Positions 9,428 to 24,548 of a stretch of DNA of 44,552 bases are shown here, one piece after another. Position 1 is the stretch's first letter. Every line of letters begins with the position of its first letter. Source of the stretch: Symbiodinium natans (Eukaryota; Sar; Dinophyceae; Suessiales; Symbiodiniaceae); NCBI GenBank assembly GCA_905221605.1, contig CAJNDS010002553.1, positions 1-44,552 on the forward strand. Reading direction: 5' to 3'. A program made the translations under genes and the position numbers. The notes under the pieces were generated by a model that saw only the letters and a list, made by a program, of their open reading frames with translations, had not been told where the DNA came from and ran no database searches.

Positions 9428-9579
9428 TACTTGGAGGTTCATGGTACTGCACTTATTAACCATTTTTATCTGTCCTTACAACCGTACGTAGCACCATATT
9501 AGGGCACTTTTTCGGGTGCTCATAAGCGGGTTATAAGTACACTTAGAATTGGCGAATAAGTACCATGAACCTCCAAGTA
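9428..9579. mobile_element. 152-bp inverted-repeat element with 21-bp termini
   Basis: TACTTGGAGGTTCATGGTACT at 9428-9448 is perfectly complementary to 9559-9579. If the termini are CTTGGAGG, the flanking TA on both sides could be a target duplication. The interior is AT-rich and non-coding. It sits directly after a long TTTAGGG tract. Confidence 0.65.
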
Positions 9580-10242
9580 GGGTACGTACGAACCCTACAA
9601 GGGGCTTTGAGATCACAACTTTCAACGGGCTCAAACCATGAAACCCTCAAGACCTGAAACCTTGAACCCCTAAGCCCTAACCTTGAGATCCTAAACCCTA
9701 ACAACCCTGACCCCCTAAAACCCAGAAAATTTGGGATGTTGCCCCAGAAGCAGAACATGCCAACGCGAAACCCTAAACCCCTGTTCACCCCTAAAACCCT
9801 GAAACCCTGAAACCCAAAAACCCTTTCAACCCATATAAACCCTTAGAAACCCTTGTAAACCCTTTAAAACCCTAATTTCCTAAAACCCTGAAGCCCAAAA
9901 ACCCTGAACAAGGATCCCGCAGGCCCTTGACCCTTTGACCTTAACCCGGTCTAGGGTTTGGGGTTTAGGGTTAGGGTTGAAGGTCTAGGGTCTAGGGTCT
10001 AGGGTCTAGGGTCTAGGGTTTGGGGTTAGGGTTTAGGGTTTAGGGTTTAGGGCTTCGGGTTTAGGGCTTGGGGTTGGGAACCCAGCAACTATATGATATG
10101 AAGGGCACCGATGGGCTCCAAAGTGAAACCCCAAAAAAGACTTAGGATGTCAAGGTTTGGGCTTCAGGGTTTCGCCCGTGGGCATCAGCTGTACTAACCC
10201 TAAGCCCTAAACCCTAAACCCTAAACCCTAAACCCTTAAAAC

Positions 10243-10326
10243 CAGGCCTGGAACATGAAGAACAGAAGCAGCGCGACCCCCATGCCCTCGGTGGCCGCCA
10301 CCGGGATGTGCAGCGGGTTGTGCGAC
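10243..10326 (-). CDS. exon with one transmembrane helix
   Basis: Acceptor AAACCTAG, then SHNPLHIPVAATEGMGVALL and LFFMFQA, donor GTTTTAAGGG. The helix is GVALLLFFMFQA. Exit phase 2 fits the entry of 9048-9102. Confidence 0.55.
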
Positions 10327-10367
10327 CTAGGTTTAGCGTTTAGGGTTTAGGGTTTAGGGTTTAGGGC

Positions 10368-10652
10368 TTAGGGTTTAGGGTTTAGGTTTTGGGCTTGAGC
10401 CTCAGGGTTTAGTTTTGTGCGACCTGGGCGTCTGATTTGGGTGCAGATTCTGGGTTTTCGTGCTACATGCCTGCATGCCCCAGGGTCTTGTGACAAGTAG
10501 CCCATCGAGAATCGCGGCATCCGACACCCAAACCAATCTGGACCCTGGATCAGAATACCAACAAGCCTATAAAAACTGACCCGGAGAACCAGAAACGCTA
10601 CAATACCGAGTAAAAACTCTAAGCCCTTAACCACAAAGCAAAGAAACTCCAA
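10368..10652 (-). other. 94-codon open frame, unresolved
   Basis: Open minus frame whose last third is telomere-repeat translation (NLNPKP). The first part (MEFLCFVVKGLEFLLGIVAF, then LVLRVSFYRLVGILIQ) is hydrophobic and could hide another exon of the membrane-protein gene, but no clean splice borders are seen. Confidence 0.3.
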
Positions 10653-10834
10653 AACCCTAAACCCTAAAAACCTTGAACACTGAAAAAGCCAGAAAATCTA
10701 CAACCCTAAACCCGCAAACCCTCCCCCTCCCAAAAAATACCCTAAACAACCAAAGGAAAACCAAGACACTCAAACCCTAAACACGAACGCCCCAAACAAC
10801 AAACCCTAAGACCCTAAACCTCAAATCCTACAAC

Positions 10835-10942
10835 AGAAGCTGCTGGAGGGCAGGGCATAGCGCCAAAACATGAAGACGGCGGCGAACAAGAGGCACGTCA
10901 CCACCAAAGGCAAGACGTCTCGGTCGACGCTGATGCGCCTGG
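10835..10942 (-). CDS. exon with one transmembrane helix
   Basis: Acceptor ACTAAAG, RRISVDRDVLPLVVTCLL then FAAVFMFWRYALPSSSF, donor GTTGTAGG. 2 nt + 35 codons + 1 nt. Entry phase joins exactly to the exit of 11612-11696 (G + CC makes an Ala codon). Last member of the phase-consistent chain. Confidence 0.6.
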
Positions 10943-11611
10943 CTTTAGTTTACGGTTTAGGTTTCGGGTTTCGGGCTTGGGTCACTGTTTAGGGCACTTT
11001 CCCCCCAGCCTTAGCCACCAAAGAGGGGTGAGGGCTGTTTAGGGTTTAGGGTTCTAACCCCTCCCCTATAACGCCTCAACCCACTACTCAACACTAAACC
11101 CCTGAAGCCTAAACCCCTGAACCCTAAACCCTAAACCCTGAACCCTAAACCCCTGAACCCTAAACCCTAAACCCTAAACCCTAAACCCTGAACCCTAAAC
11201 CCTGAACCCTAAACCCTGAACCCAGGGGTGAGGGCTGTTTAGGGTTTCGGTTTTGGACCCTAAGACTCTGCATTCGGGCTTTGGGGGTCTTGGGTGCATC
11301 CGAGTTCTGACTAGGCAGGGGTTTAGAGCTTAGGGTTTAGGGTTTAGGGTATAGGGTTTAGGGTTTTGGGTTTAGGGTTTAGGGTTTAGGGTTGAGGGTG
11401 GAGGGTGGAGGGTTGAGGGCTAAGGGTTTAGGGCTTAGGGTTTCTAACCCTTCCCCTTTTCACCCTCAACCCTCTACCCTAACCCGAAATCCTCAACCCT
11501 AAGGTCCCTCCCCTTTAAACCCTCAACCCTCTACCCTAACCCTAAATGCTCAACCCTAAACCCTAAACCCCTAACTCCTAAACCCTAAACCCTAAACCCT
11601 AAACCCGCAAC

Positions 11612-11696
11612 CCTCCCTCCGGAGCCTCCAAGCGTAGGCGCCCATGGCCGAGCCTCGAATGACCTCGGCCCAGCGGCTTCTGCGGCGCTCGGTCTT
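11612..11696 (-). CDS. exon of the membrane-protein chain
   Basis: Acceptor CCCAAAG, then KTERRRSRWAEVIRGSAM and GAYAWRLRRE, donor GTTGCGGGTTTAGGG. A basic cytoplasmic-type loop between predicted helices. Entry phase 0 matches the exit of 11999-12106. Confidence 0.6.
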
Positions 11697-11816
11697 CTTT
11701 GGGGTTCAGGGTTTAGGGTTCAGGGTTTAGGGTTTAGGGTTTAGGGTTTAGGGTTTAGGGTTTAGGGTTTAGGGTGTATAAAGGGTTTAGGGTTTAGGGT
11801 TTTAGAGCTTAGGGAC

Positions 11817-11852
11817 CTTCTCTGCTTGCCCTCAACATGAGACGAGGGGGCC
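11817..11852 (-). CDS. possible 36-nt exon
   Basis: A good acceptor (GGCTACAG) and a GTCCCTAAG donor enclose only 36 nt. The frame needed by the neighbouring exons would hit a stop here, so it may be unused or belong to another reading. Confidence 0.2.
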
Positions 11853-11998
11853 CTGTAGCCAACAAGAGACCCCGGAAGATGCCAAGGGTTTCGGGTTCAG
11901 GGTTTAGGGTTTAGGGTTTCGGGTTTAGGGTTTAAGGTTTAGGGTTTAGGGTTTAGGGTTTAGGGCTTAGGGCTTAGGGCTTAGGGCTTAGGGATTAC

Positions 11999-12106
11999 TC
12001 GGAAACCCCGCACCTTGTCCAGGATGTGGTACCCGTCGCGGTCGCGCAACTTCCACACGCACTTCCTCACGCCTTGCGCCTTGGGCTTTTTGGCGGCTGC
12101 GGGAAG
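11999..12106 (-). CDS. exon of the membrane-protein chain
   Basis: 36 codons, phase 0 at both ends: acceptor TTGATAAG, LPAAAKKPKAQGVRKCVW then KLRDRDGYHILDKVRGFR, donor GTAATCC. A charged segment consistent with a soluble loop. It lies between TTTAGGG tracts on both sides. A 24-unit perfect tract (12131-12299) occupies the intron upstream of it. Confidence 0.65.
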
Positions 12107-12130
12107 CTTATCAAGAAAGCCCAGGAGAAG

Positions 12131-12299
12131 GTTTAGGGTTTAGGGTTTAGGGTTTAGGGTTTAGGGTTTAGGGTTTAGGGTTTAGGGTTTAGGGTTTAGG
12201 GTTTAGGGTTTAGGGTTTAGGGTTTAGGGTTTAGGGTTTAGGGTTTAGGGTTTAGGGTTTAGGGTTTAGGGTTTAGGGTTTAGGGTTTAGGGTTTAGGG
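12131..12299 (+). repeat. perfect TTTAGGG x24
   Basis: 168 nt of uninterrupted heptamers, among the longest perfect tracts in the window, inside the presumed intron between 11999-12106 and 12515-12586. Confidence 0.98.
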
Positions 12300-12514
12300 C
12301 CTAGGGTTTAGGCCCACAGCACCATAGGAGAAAAAAGGGTTTGCTTTGTTGAACGCATTCAGGCCAAGGGCTCTCAAGCCCAAACTCTACAGCGCGAACC
12401 AACACCCAACTGAAACACCTGAAGCCCTAAACGCACCCTGAGCCCTAAGCCCTAAGCCCTAAACCCTCAACCCTCAACCCTCAACCCTAGACCCGACCAA
12501 CGACTTCAGGGGGC

Positions 12515-12586
12515 AATGCAGGCCATGAAGAACATGCCCACACACAGGCCGCCCCCCACGCCCGCCAGCAGGCCGCTGTAGTCCTT
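12515..12586 (-). CDS. exon with Gly-rich transmembrane helix
   Basis: Strong acceptor TTTTCTTGTCAG, then exactly 24 codons, KDYSGLLAGVGGGLCV and GMFFMACI, ending at a GC donor (ATT/GCCCCC). If the donor were not used, the frame would meet TGA six nt later. Phase 0 at both ends, matching both neighbours. Confidence 0.6.
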
Positions 12587-12817
12587 CTGACAAGAAAAGA
12601 TTATGGTGCGAGGGTTCAGGGGTTTAGGGGTTTAGGGGTTTGGGGGTTTACGGCGAGAAGCTTGGAAGATTTACCTGCCCTTAGAGGTGTAGGGTAGCTT
12701 CGGGATACAGAAATTCAGACACTCAACCCAAAACCCTAAGGCACAGCAGCTTAGTCCCTAAACCTAATAACCCTGAATCCTAACCCTAAACCCTAAACCC
12801 TAAAAGCCCTAGCTCAC

Positions 12818-12873
12818 AAAGGAGGGTGGTCTTCCTTCATCAAGCTGGCCCCGATGCACGCACCATAGGACAC
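12818..12873 (-). CDS. exon of the membrane-protein chain
   Basis: Acceptor CCACCGCAG and consensus donor GTGAGC. In the frame that exits at phase 0 it reads VLWCVHRGQLDEGRPPSF and joins in phase to 12515-12586. An alternative frame (SYGACIGASLMKEDHPP) is also open. Confidence 0.45.
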
Positions 12874-13011
12874 CTGCGGTGGACGTCATGCGGGGTTTAG
12901 GGTTTAGGGTGCAGGGTTTAGGGTTTAGGGTTTAGGGTTTAGCGTTTAGGGTTTAGGGTTTAGGGTTTAGGGTTTAGGGTTTAGGGTCTGATGTTTAGGG
13001 TTTAGGGCGGC

Positions 13012-13137
13012 CGAAACCGAAACATGCTTGAGGCACCGGGAAAACCACGTTTGGGAGACAGCCCTGTACCTCAACAACATGAAGGAATCATGGTGGTGCC
13101 GTCATGCGCAGCATGCCGAAACAATGATGTGCCCTAA
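13012..13137 (+). CDS. possible terminal exon
   Basis: Plus-strand open segment RNRNMLEAPGKPRLGDSP, then VPQQHEGIMVVPSCAACR and a stop inside the first CCCTAAA unit. No clear acceptor, so tentative. Confidence 0.3.
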   Translation, partial: RNRNMLEAPGKPRLGDSPVPQQHEGIMVVPSCAACRNNDVP

Positions 13138-13337
13138 ACCCTTAACCCCAAACCCCAAATCCCAAACCCTAAACACGAAACCCTAAACCCTAAACCCTAA
13201 ACCCTCTACCCTCATGACGTTCCCCGGCCAGCCCTGCACCAGCAAAGAGCCGAGATACCCACGCAAGGCAACTGGTCCGGATCGGTTTCGGGTTCAGGCT
13301 TTGTAGGAGTTCTGTGGATTGTGGGCGATACGCGTCC

Positions 13338-13358
13338 TATATATATACACACACATAC

Positions 13359-13395
<37 letters not shown>
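13338..13395. repeat. TA/CA microsatellite
   Basis: TATATA..ACACACA..TATATA run marking the change from the telomere-type zone to satellite DNA. Confidence 0.9.
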
Positions 13396-13396
<1 letters not shown>

Positions 13397-13689
13397 GAGC
13401 CTGAGACCTTTAGGGTTCTTTTGGCTTAGTTTTTACATAGCCACTTAAAAAAGTAAAGCAAAACTAAAAAAATTATATGGAACGATATATGAGCGCGTCC
13501 ACCACGTTCTTTTGCATCGCTCCAAGAAGTCGTTTTATGCAATGGCTGAAGAGATGGCACTGCATGTATGCATACAGCCGTTTAAGGCTACAGAAGGGCC
13601 CTCTGAACCATAAACCCTAAACTCTAAACTCTAAACCCACGAAGGCCTTGTATCACTACACACGTTCCACGCGAAAAAAACAGAGCGTA

Positions 13690-13850
13690 AGGAGTGTGAA
13701 AGGGGTGTAAGGGGTGTAAGGGGTGTTAGGGGTGGAAGGGGTGGAAGGGGTGGAAGGGGTGGAAGGGGTGGAAGGGGTGTAAGGGGTGTAAGGGGTGTAA
13801 GGGGTGTAAGGCGTGTAAGGGGTGCAAGGGGTGCAAGGGGTGTAAGGGGT
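13690..13850 (+). repeat. 10-bp minisatellite GGGGTGTAAG
   Basis: About 16 copies with variants GGGGTGGAAG and GGGGTGCAAG. The same minisatellite recurs in each composite satellite unit (17700-18080, 20130-20520, 22590-22980). The open frames it gives are repeat artefacts. Confidence 0.9.
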
Positions 13851-14004
13851 AATACCGTACCGCACCGTATCGGAAAGAACAATACTTCCAATACATATTC
13901 GGAAGTAAAACCAAGAAGTATAGTATCGTACCGTCTCGGTTCACGACAGCCATGTTTAACGTATTGCTTTTGTTTGGCCTGATGTTTTTTGTTGCCTGTC
14001 CTTA

Positions 14005-14480
14005 ACAATAGAATAGAACAAGGGCTTTTTTGTAAACCCTACTGCGTTATCAACATCGAAATGAAAGGCTTTTTGTAAACTCTACTGTGTTCTCAACATC
14101 AAAAGTCAAACAGCTGTACGTAAACCATGGCGCGCCTGCAACGTTCAAACCTAGTTTTTTTTAAACCGTATAGTGTGTGTGTGTGTGTGTGTGCGCAACT
14201 TCAAAATCGAACTGTTTTGTTGTAAACCTTGGTGTGCCCTCAGCAGTAAAAATATTTTTGTTATTAACCTTACTGTGTTATTAACATCGGCACTAACGGT
14301 TTTTGTAATCCCTACTGTGTTCTCAAAATCAAAGTCGAGAAGTTTTGTGAAAACCATGATGCGCCTGCAACGTCAAAAGAGAAAATTTGTTTGTAAATCC
14401 GACAGTGTGTGCGCAGCTTTAAAACAACGAAAGGTTACGTTTTTTGATGAACAGGGGTATGTCCTCAGCACCAACAACGA
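14005..14480 (+). repeat. degenerate repeat with TTTTTGTAAACCCTACTGTGTT motif
   Basis: Five to seven diverged copies of a motif reading TTTTGTAAACCCTACTG then GTTCTCAACATC, with a (GT)n patch at 14172-14192. The following 14481-14900 has diffuse TTGCTTATTGGTGC repeats and no gene. Confidence 0.6.
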
Positions 14481-14984
14481 AATTTTCTAGTTCTCGGCAT
14501 AATACGCGGTTGTTTTGCTGATTCGCGCGTTCGGGCGTCACACGTGTAGTTTTGCTTTTTGCTGTGTTCTGGCTTAATATGTGCTTTCCTTGCTTATTGG
14601 TGCGCCTTGGTTTAATGAATGTGTAGTTGTTTTGCTATGTGCAGCACCTTGACCGAATGTGTTGTTGTTTAGCTTATTGGTGCATCTGTGTGGTTTTCTC
14701 TTGCTTATTGGTGCATCTTGGCTTAATGCGTAGTTGTTTGGCTGCAGGCTGCTTTTGAGGTTGATGTCTGGCGGTACTGTTGATTGGTGCTAATAGTTTT
14801 CTTTACGTATTAAAAGACCTATTGTAAAGATTGAATATAAATATAAGAATACTGTGTACTGTGTATTTATACGTGGCTGACACTTTGAATCTTCTGCTAG
14901 CTTAGTGTTCATGTTTCAGATTTCTGATTTGGAAAATATGTGTTCCCTGCTGATTTTATGGAATGCTGTTCGTTCATATCTCCA

Positions 14985-15960
14985 ACAAGCCACAGAATTC
15001 TCTACATCATTAGATTCTATAAATAAATGTACTTGGTTCTGTGAACTATCATTGATTTCATATGCATTTGCTTATGGATTTGATGGCGCTCCACTCGTGC
15101 ATAGGTGGCACGAGCCACACATTCTCTACACCAAGAATTTCTATGAAAAACATGATTGGTTCTTCAAAACCTCATTGATGTCATATGTGGTGGCTTGTGG
15201 ATTTGATCGCGATCCACTCATTCATAGGTGGCACGGGCCACAGAATTCTATACACCAAAAAATCTATAACTAAATTGATGGGTTCTTCAAACACTCATTG
15301 GTTCATATGGGTTTGCTTATTGACGTTATGATGTTCGGCTCATTCATATGCGCCAGGATCCACAGAAATCTCTACACCAGGGTATTCTATACATGAAATG
15401 ACTGGTTCTTCGAACACTCGTTGATTTCATTCGTGTTTGCTTATTGACTTTGTGATGTTCGGGCTCATTCATATTGACAGCGGCCGAAGAATTCTCTACA
15501 CCAGGATATTCTTTAAAAATGCTGATTGGTTCTTCAAACACTCATTGATTTCATATGTGTTTGCTTATTGACTTTTTGGCGTTCGGCTCATTCATATGTG
15601 GCAGGAGCCACAGAATTGATTCTCTACACCGGGATATTCTAGAAGTAACTTGACTGAGTTCTTCAAACAATCATTGATCTCATGTGCGTTTGCTTATGGA
15701 TGGCGCTCCACTCTTTCATAGGTGGCACGAGCCGCAGAATTCTCTATGCCAGGGTATTCTATGCATAAACAGACGGGTTCTTCAAACAATCATTGGTTTC
15801 ATATGTGTTTGCTTACTGACTTTATGATGTTGGGCTCATTCATATGTGGCAGGGGCCAGAGGGTTCTCTACACCAGGATGTTCTATAAAAAAACATTGGT
15901 TCTTGAAACACTCAGTGATTTCATACGTGCTTGCTTATTGACTTTAAGGTGTTCGGCTAC
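14985..15960 (+). repeat. about 123-bp satellite, 8 copies
   Basis: Units carry ACAGAATTCTCTACACCAGG, then GGTTCTTCAAACACTCATTG and TTTGCTTATTGACTTTATG. Starts near 14993, 15118, 15240, 15361, 15487, 15612, 15736 and 15861. Shorter runs of the same satellite open each composite unit (17107, 19471, 21712). Confidence 0.85.
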
Positions 15961-15979
15961 AAGCTTTCCAGTACAAACT

Positions 15980-16255
15980 TTAAGCTTTAGACCATGTACT
16001 GCAATATACCAGACACTATGCTGCATACGATACTGTATACAATACTACATTCTATAGTAGACACTATAGAGATAATACTATAGTGTAGTACGATATACTA
16101 TACTAGACATTTTTCGATATTGTCTGTACTAGATTCTATACTATATGCTATACTCTACTCTATACTCTCCTATACTAGAAAACACCATAGTATATATACT
16201 ACACTCATGTGTAGAGATTCAGGTGCAGCATAGAGGAATCGCAAGCGTCTGAGGC
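15980..16255 (+). repeat. TATACT-rich block
   Basis: AT-rich quasi-palindromic DNA (GTACTGCAATATACCAGAC, then many ACTATACT words). It recurs at 17465-17690, 19835-20130 and 22290-22590. Confidence 0.75.
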
Positions 16256-16257
16256 AC

Positions 16258-21620
<5,363 letters not shown>

Positions 21621-21976
21621 CTCCTTCTCCTACTTCCTACTTCCTACTACGTCCCACTAGTTACTAAGAGCGGGAGGGGGGTTGGTGGGTTGTGAGGCTG
21701 GGGCAAAGGAGCCACAGAATTCTCTACACCAGGGTATTCTATAACTAAAATGACTGGTTCTACAAACACTTATTGATTTCACATGTGTTTACTTATTGAC
21801 TTTATGATGTTCGGCTCATTCACATGTGTCAGGGGCCGCAGAATTCTCTACAGCAGGGTATTCTACAAGTAAATTGACTGAGTTCTTCAAACAATCATTG
21901 ATCTCGTATCAGGGGCCACAGGGTTCTCTACACCAGGATATTCTATAAATAAAATCATTGGTTCTTGAAACACTCA

Positions 21977-22205
21977 TTCTCCTGCTAAAACTGCTTCGAG
22001 CACGACAGTCCCCCCGCCCCCTGGCCCTGTTCTACGAGTTCTTAAGAGGGAGTTATACAGAACTAGGTCCCCGATATAAACCCTTGGAGGTTATGTACAG
22101 TGGCTGCGAGCTACTTAAGAGGCCCGTGCGAGCTTTCGTAAAGGCTGACTCTTATTCAAACCTTGTAACGTGACATCGCAAATCACAAAGCTAGCACTCT
22201 TGCGT
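21977..22205 (+). other. unique coding-like insertion in satellite copy 3
   Basis: About 230 bp absent from copies 1 and 2 interrupts the GGTTCTTGAAACACTCA...TTTGCTTTTTGAC stretch. It is non-repetitive and open on the plus strand to a stop at 22171-22173: LLLKLLRARQSPRPLALF, YEFLRGSYTELGPRYKPL, EVMYSGCELLKRPVRAFV, KADSYSNLVT. It has balanced amino-acid use, unlike the flanks, so it may be a captured gene fragment. Family not recognised. Confidence 0.5.
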
Positions 22206-23529
22206 TTGTTTGCTTTTTGACCTTAAGGTGTTCGGCTAACAACTTTCCAGACTATATATATATATATACTATAAACTTTAAGCTTTAGACTATGTACTGC
22301 AATATACCAGACACTATGCTGCATACGGTACTATATACGATACTACACTCTATACTGGACACTAGAGTAAAGACAATACTATAGTGTGGGCTATATAGTT
22401 TTTACAATATACTGTACGATATACTATACTCTACTTTTTTTTGATATTGTCGGTACTAGATTCTATACTATATGCTCTACTATACTCTATACTCTCCTAT
22501 ACTAGTAAACACCATAGTATATATTTATATACTACACTCATGTGTAGAGATGCAAGTGCAGCATAGAGGAACTGCAAGCGTCTCAGGCACCTCTGGGGTT
22601 TAAGGGTTGTAAGGCGTGCAAGGGATGCAAGGGGGGCAAGGGGCGCAAGGGGTGTAAGGAGTGTAAGGGGGGTGTATGGGTGGAAGGGGTGTAAGGGGCG
22701 TAAGGGGTGTACGGAGTGTAAGGGGTGTAAGGAGTGTAAGGGGCGTAAGGTGTGTAAGGGGTCTAAGGGGTGTAGGGGGTGTAAGGGGTGTAAGGGGGGC
22801 CTCGCGGCGTAAGGGGTGCAAGTGGGCCATAGGGTGTGTAAGGGGGGCCTTGCGGTGTAAGGGGTGTAAAAGGAGGAACAGGGGTGTGAGAGGTGTGAGG
22901 GGTGTAAGGGGTGTAAGGGGTGTAAGGCTTTCAACGGGCCCTAGGGATGTAAGGGGTGTAGGGGAGCCTAGGAGTGTCTTACAAACATGGGCCATGACAT
23001 GGGCGTAAGCCTATGGGATTTACAGTTTAGGGATTTAAGCTTCAAGCTCCTATAGGGCTACTAGATTCTAATCCTGTAGGTCATGCCTAAAGCCTGAACT
23101 CTCAAACCCTATAACCCCGTAGAGGTTTTGAGCTTTAAACCCTAGGGTTTAATGGTTTAAAGACCGAAGATCTAGGCATGTATACCTTCAGCACCTCTAG
23201 GGTTAAAACCATTGAACCTTCCAGACCCTATAGGGTTTTAGGGTAGTGACCTTAAAGGTTTAGGGTTAAGGTTTGAATGCATAAGCCTTAAACTCTTAAG
23301 GTTTAAACTGAATGGGTTTAGGTTCTGTGGGTTTAGGTTTAAGTGTAAAGGTTAGGGGTTGAGGCTCAATTGCATGCTTAGGTTTAGATGCCTTCTTCGT
23401 AAACATTAAGCCTTTTCAACCTTCTGTAACCCTATAGAGTTTGAAGGTTAAGGGTTTAGGCTTAATTGCTTAACCATGTCAGGCTTCGGGGCTTCTCTTT
23501 AAAACCTCAAAACCTTAACCGATGGGCTT

Positions 23530-24265
23530 TTAGATGACACAAAGGTTCCAAAATCTCAAATCGCAAGCAGTGTCCCCCTTAGTTGTTGCTAAAAGAATAG
23601 GTTCCACAATCTCAAATCGCAAGCAGTGCCCCCCTTAGTTTTTTGCTGAAAGAAAGGTTCCAACATATCGAATCGCAAGCAGTGTCCCCCTTAGTCTTTT
23701 CTGAAAAACAGGTCCAAAATCCCAAATCGCAAGCAGTGTCCCCCTTAGTGCTTTGCTGACAAAAAGGTTCCAAATTCTCAATTCGCAAGCAGTGTCCTCC
23801 TTAGTTTTTGCTGAAAGAAAGGTTCCAACATATCGAATCGCAAGCAGTGTCCCCCTTAGTCTTTTCTGAAAAACAGGTCCAAAATCCCAAATCGCAAGCA
23901 GTGTCCCCCTTAGTGCTTTGCTGACAAAAAGGTTCCAAATTCTCAATTCGCAAGCAGTGTCCTCCTTAGTTTTTGCTGAAAGAAAGGTTCCAACATATCG
24001 AATCACAAGCAGTGTCCCCCTTAGTCTTTTCTGAAGAACAGGTCCAAAATCCCAAATCGCAAGCAGTGTCCCCCTTAGTGCTTTGCTGACAAAAAGGTTC
24101 CAAATTCTCAATTCGCAAGCAGTGTCCTCTTTAGTTTTTGCTGAAAGAATAGGTTCCACTCCCAAATCGCAAGCAGTGTCCCCCTTAGTTTCTTGCTGAA
24201 AGAAAGGTTCCAAAATCTCAGATCGCAAGCCCTGTCCCCCTTAGTTTTTGCTGAAAGCATAGGTT
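23530..24265 (+). repeat. 55-bp satellite with 165-bp trimer
   Basis: Core ATCGCAAGCAGTGTCCCCCT then TAGT..GCTGA. The variant beginning CAACATATCG recurs at 23661, 23826 and 23991, spacing 165, so three 55-bp variants form the higher unit. Since 165 is 55 codons, a 197-codon minus frame stays open. I regard that frame as incidental. Confidence 0.85.
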
Positions 24266-24425
24266 CGATATGAGATTTTGTATTAATTAGGTATTTCAGT
24301 AAAACAACTAATCAGGTAATGTTAGATATTTAGAAAGATTATCTAAATTATTGATATTATTTAAATGATTTGGTTCCAGAAACACTAAAACAAACTAAAG
24401 CAAAAACATAAATACTTTCGGGCCT
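24266..24425. other. short unique AT-rich spacer
   Basis: AT-rich, non-repetitive, no coding signal. Confidence 0.5.
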
Positions 24426-24548
24426 CCAGAAAGGCGCGGCTCGATTTGGCCAAATTTTGCCGGGCAGTCTGCAGGCAAAATTTGGCCAAATCGGGCTGCT
24501 CGTCGTACGCGACGAGAAATGCGCGGCTCGATTTGGCCAAATTATTCT

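Larger units (their letters stand above)
1759..13205. repeat. interstitial telomere-type repeat zone 1 with exon islands
   Basis: About 11.4 kb in which tracts of TTTAGGG and of CCCTAAA, perfect or degenerate (TTTGGGG, GTTGAGG, GCTTAGG, TTCAGGG), alternate with short unique islands. Orientation flips many times, so this is not a chromosome end. Most islands carry one exon-like open segment, listed separately. Stretches with repeats and no convincing exon include 1800-2440, 5540-5880, 6000-6360, 6445-7080, 9115-9427, 9580-10240 and 10943-11610. Those at 2200-2440 and 6445-7030 are mixtures of variant units (CTCCCTAAGG; TTTATAGGG). Confidence 0.9.
21621..24265 (+). repeat. composite satellite unit, copy 3 (modified)
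   Basis: Same order as the other copies, but with a unique insertion at 21977-22205. It also has small deletions and lacks an ACT array: the 55-bp repeats are expanded to about 13 copies instead. Confidence 0.8.
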
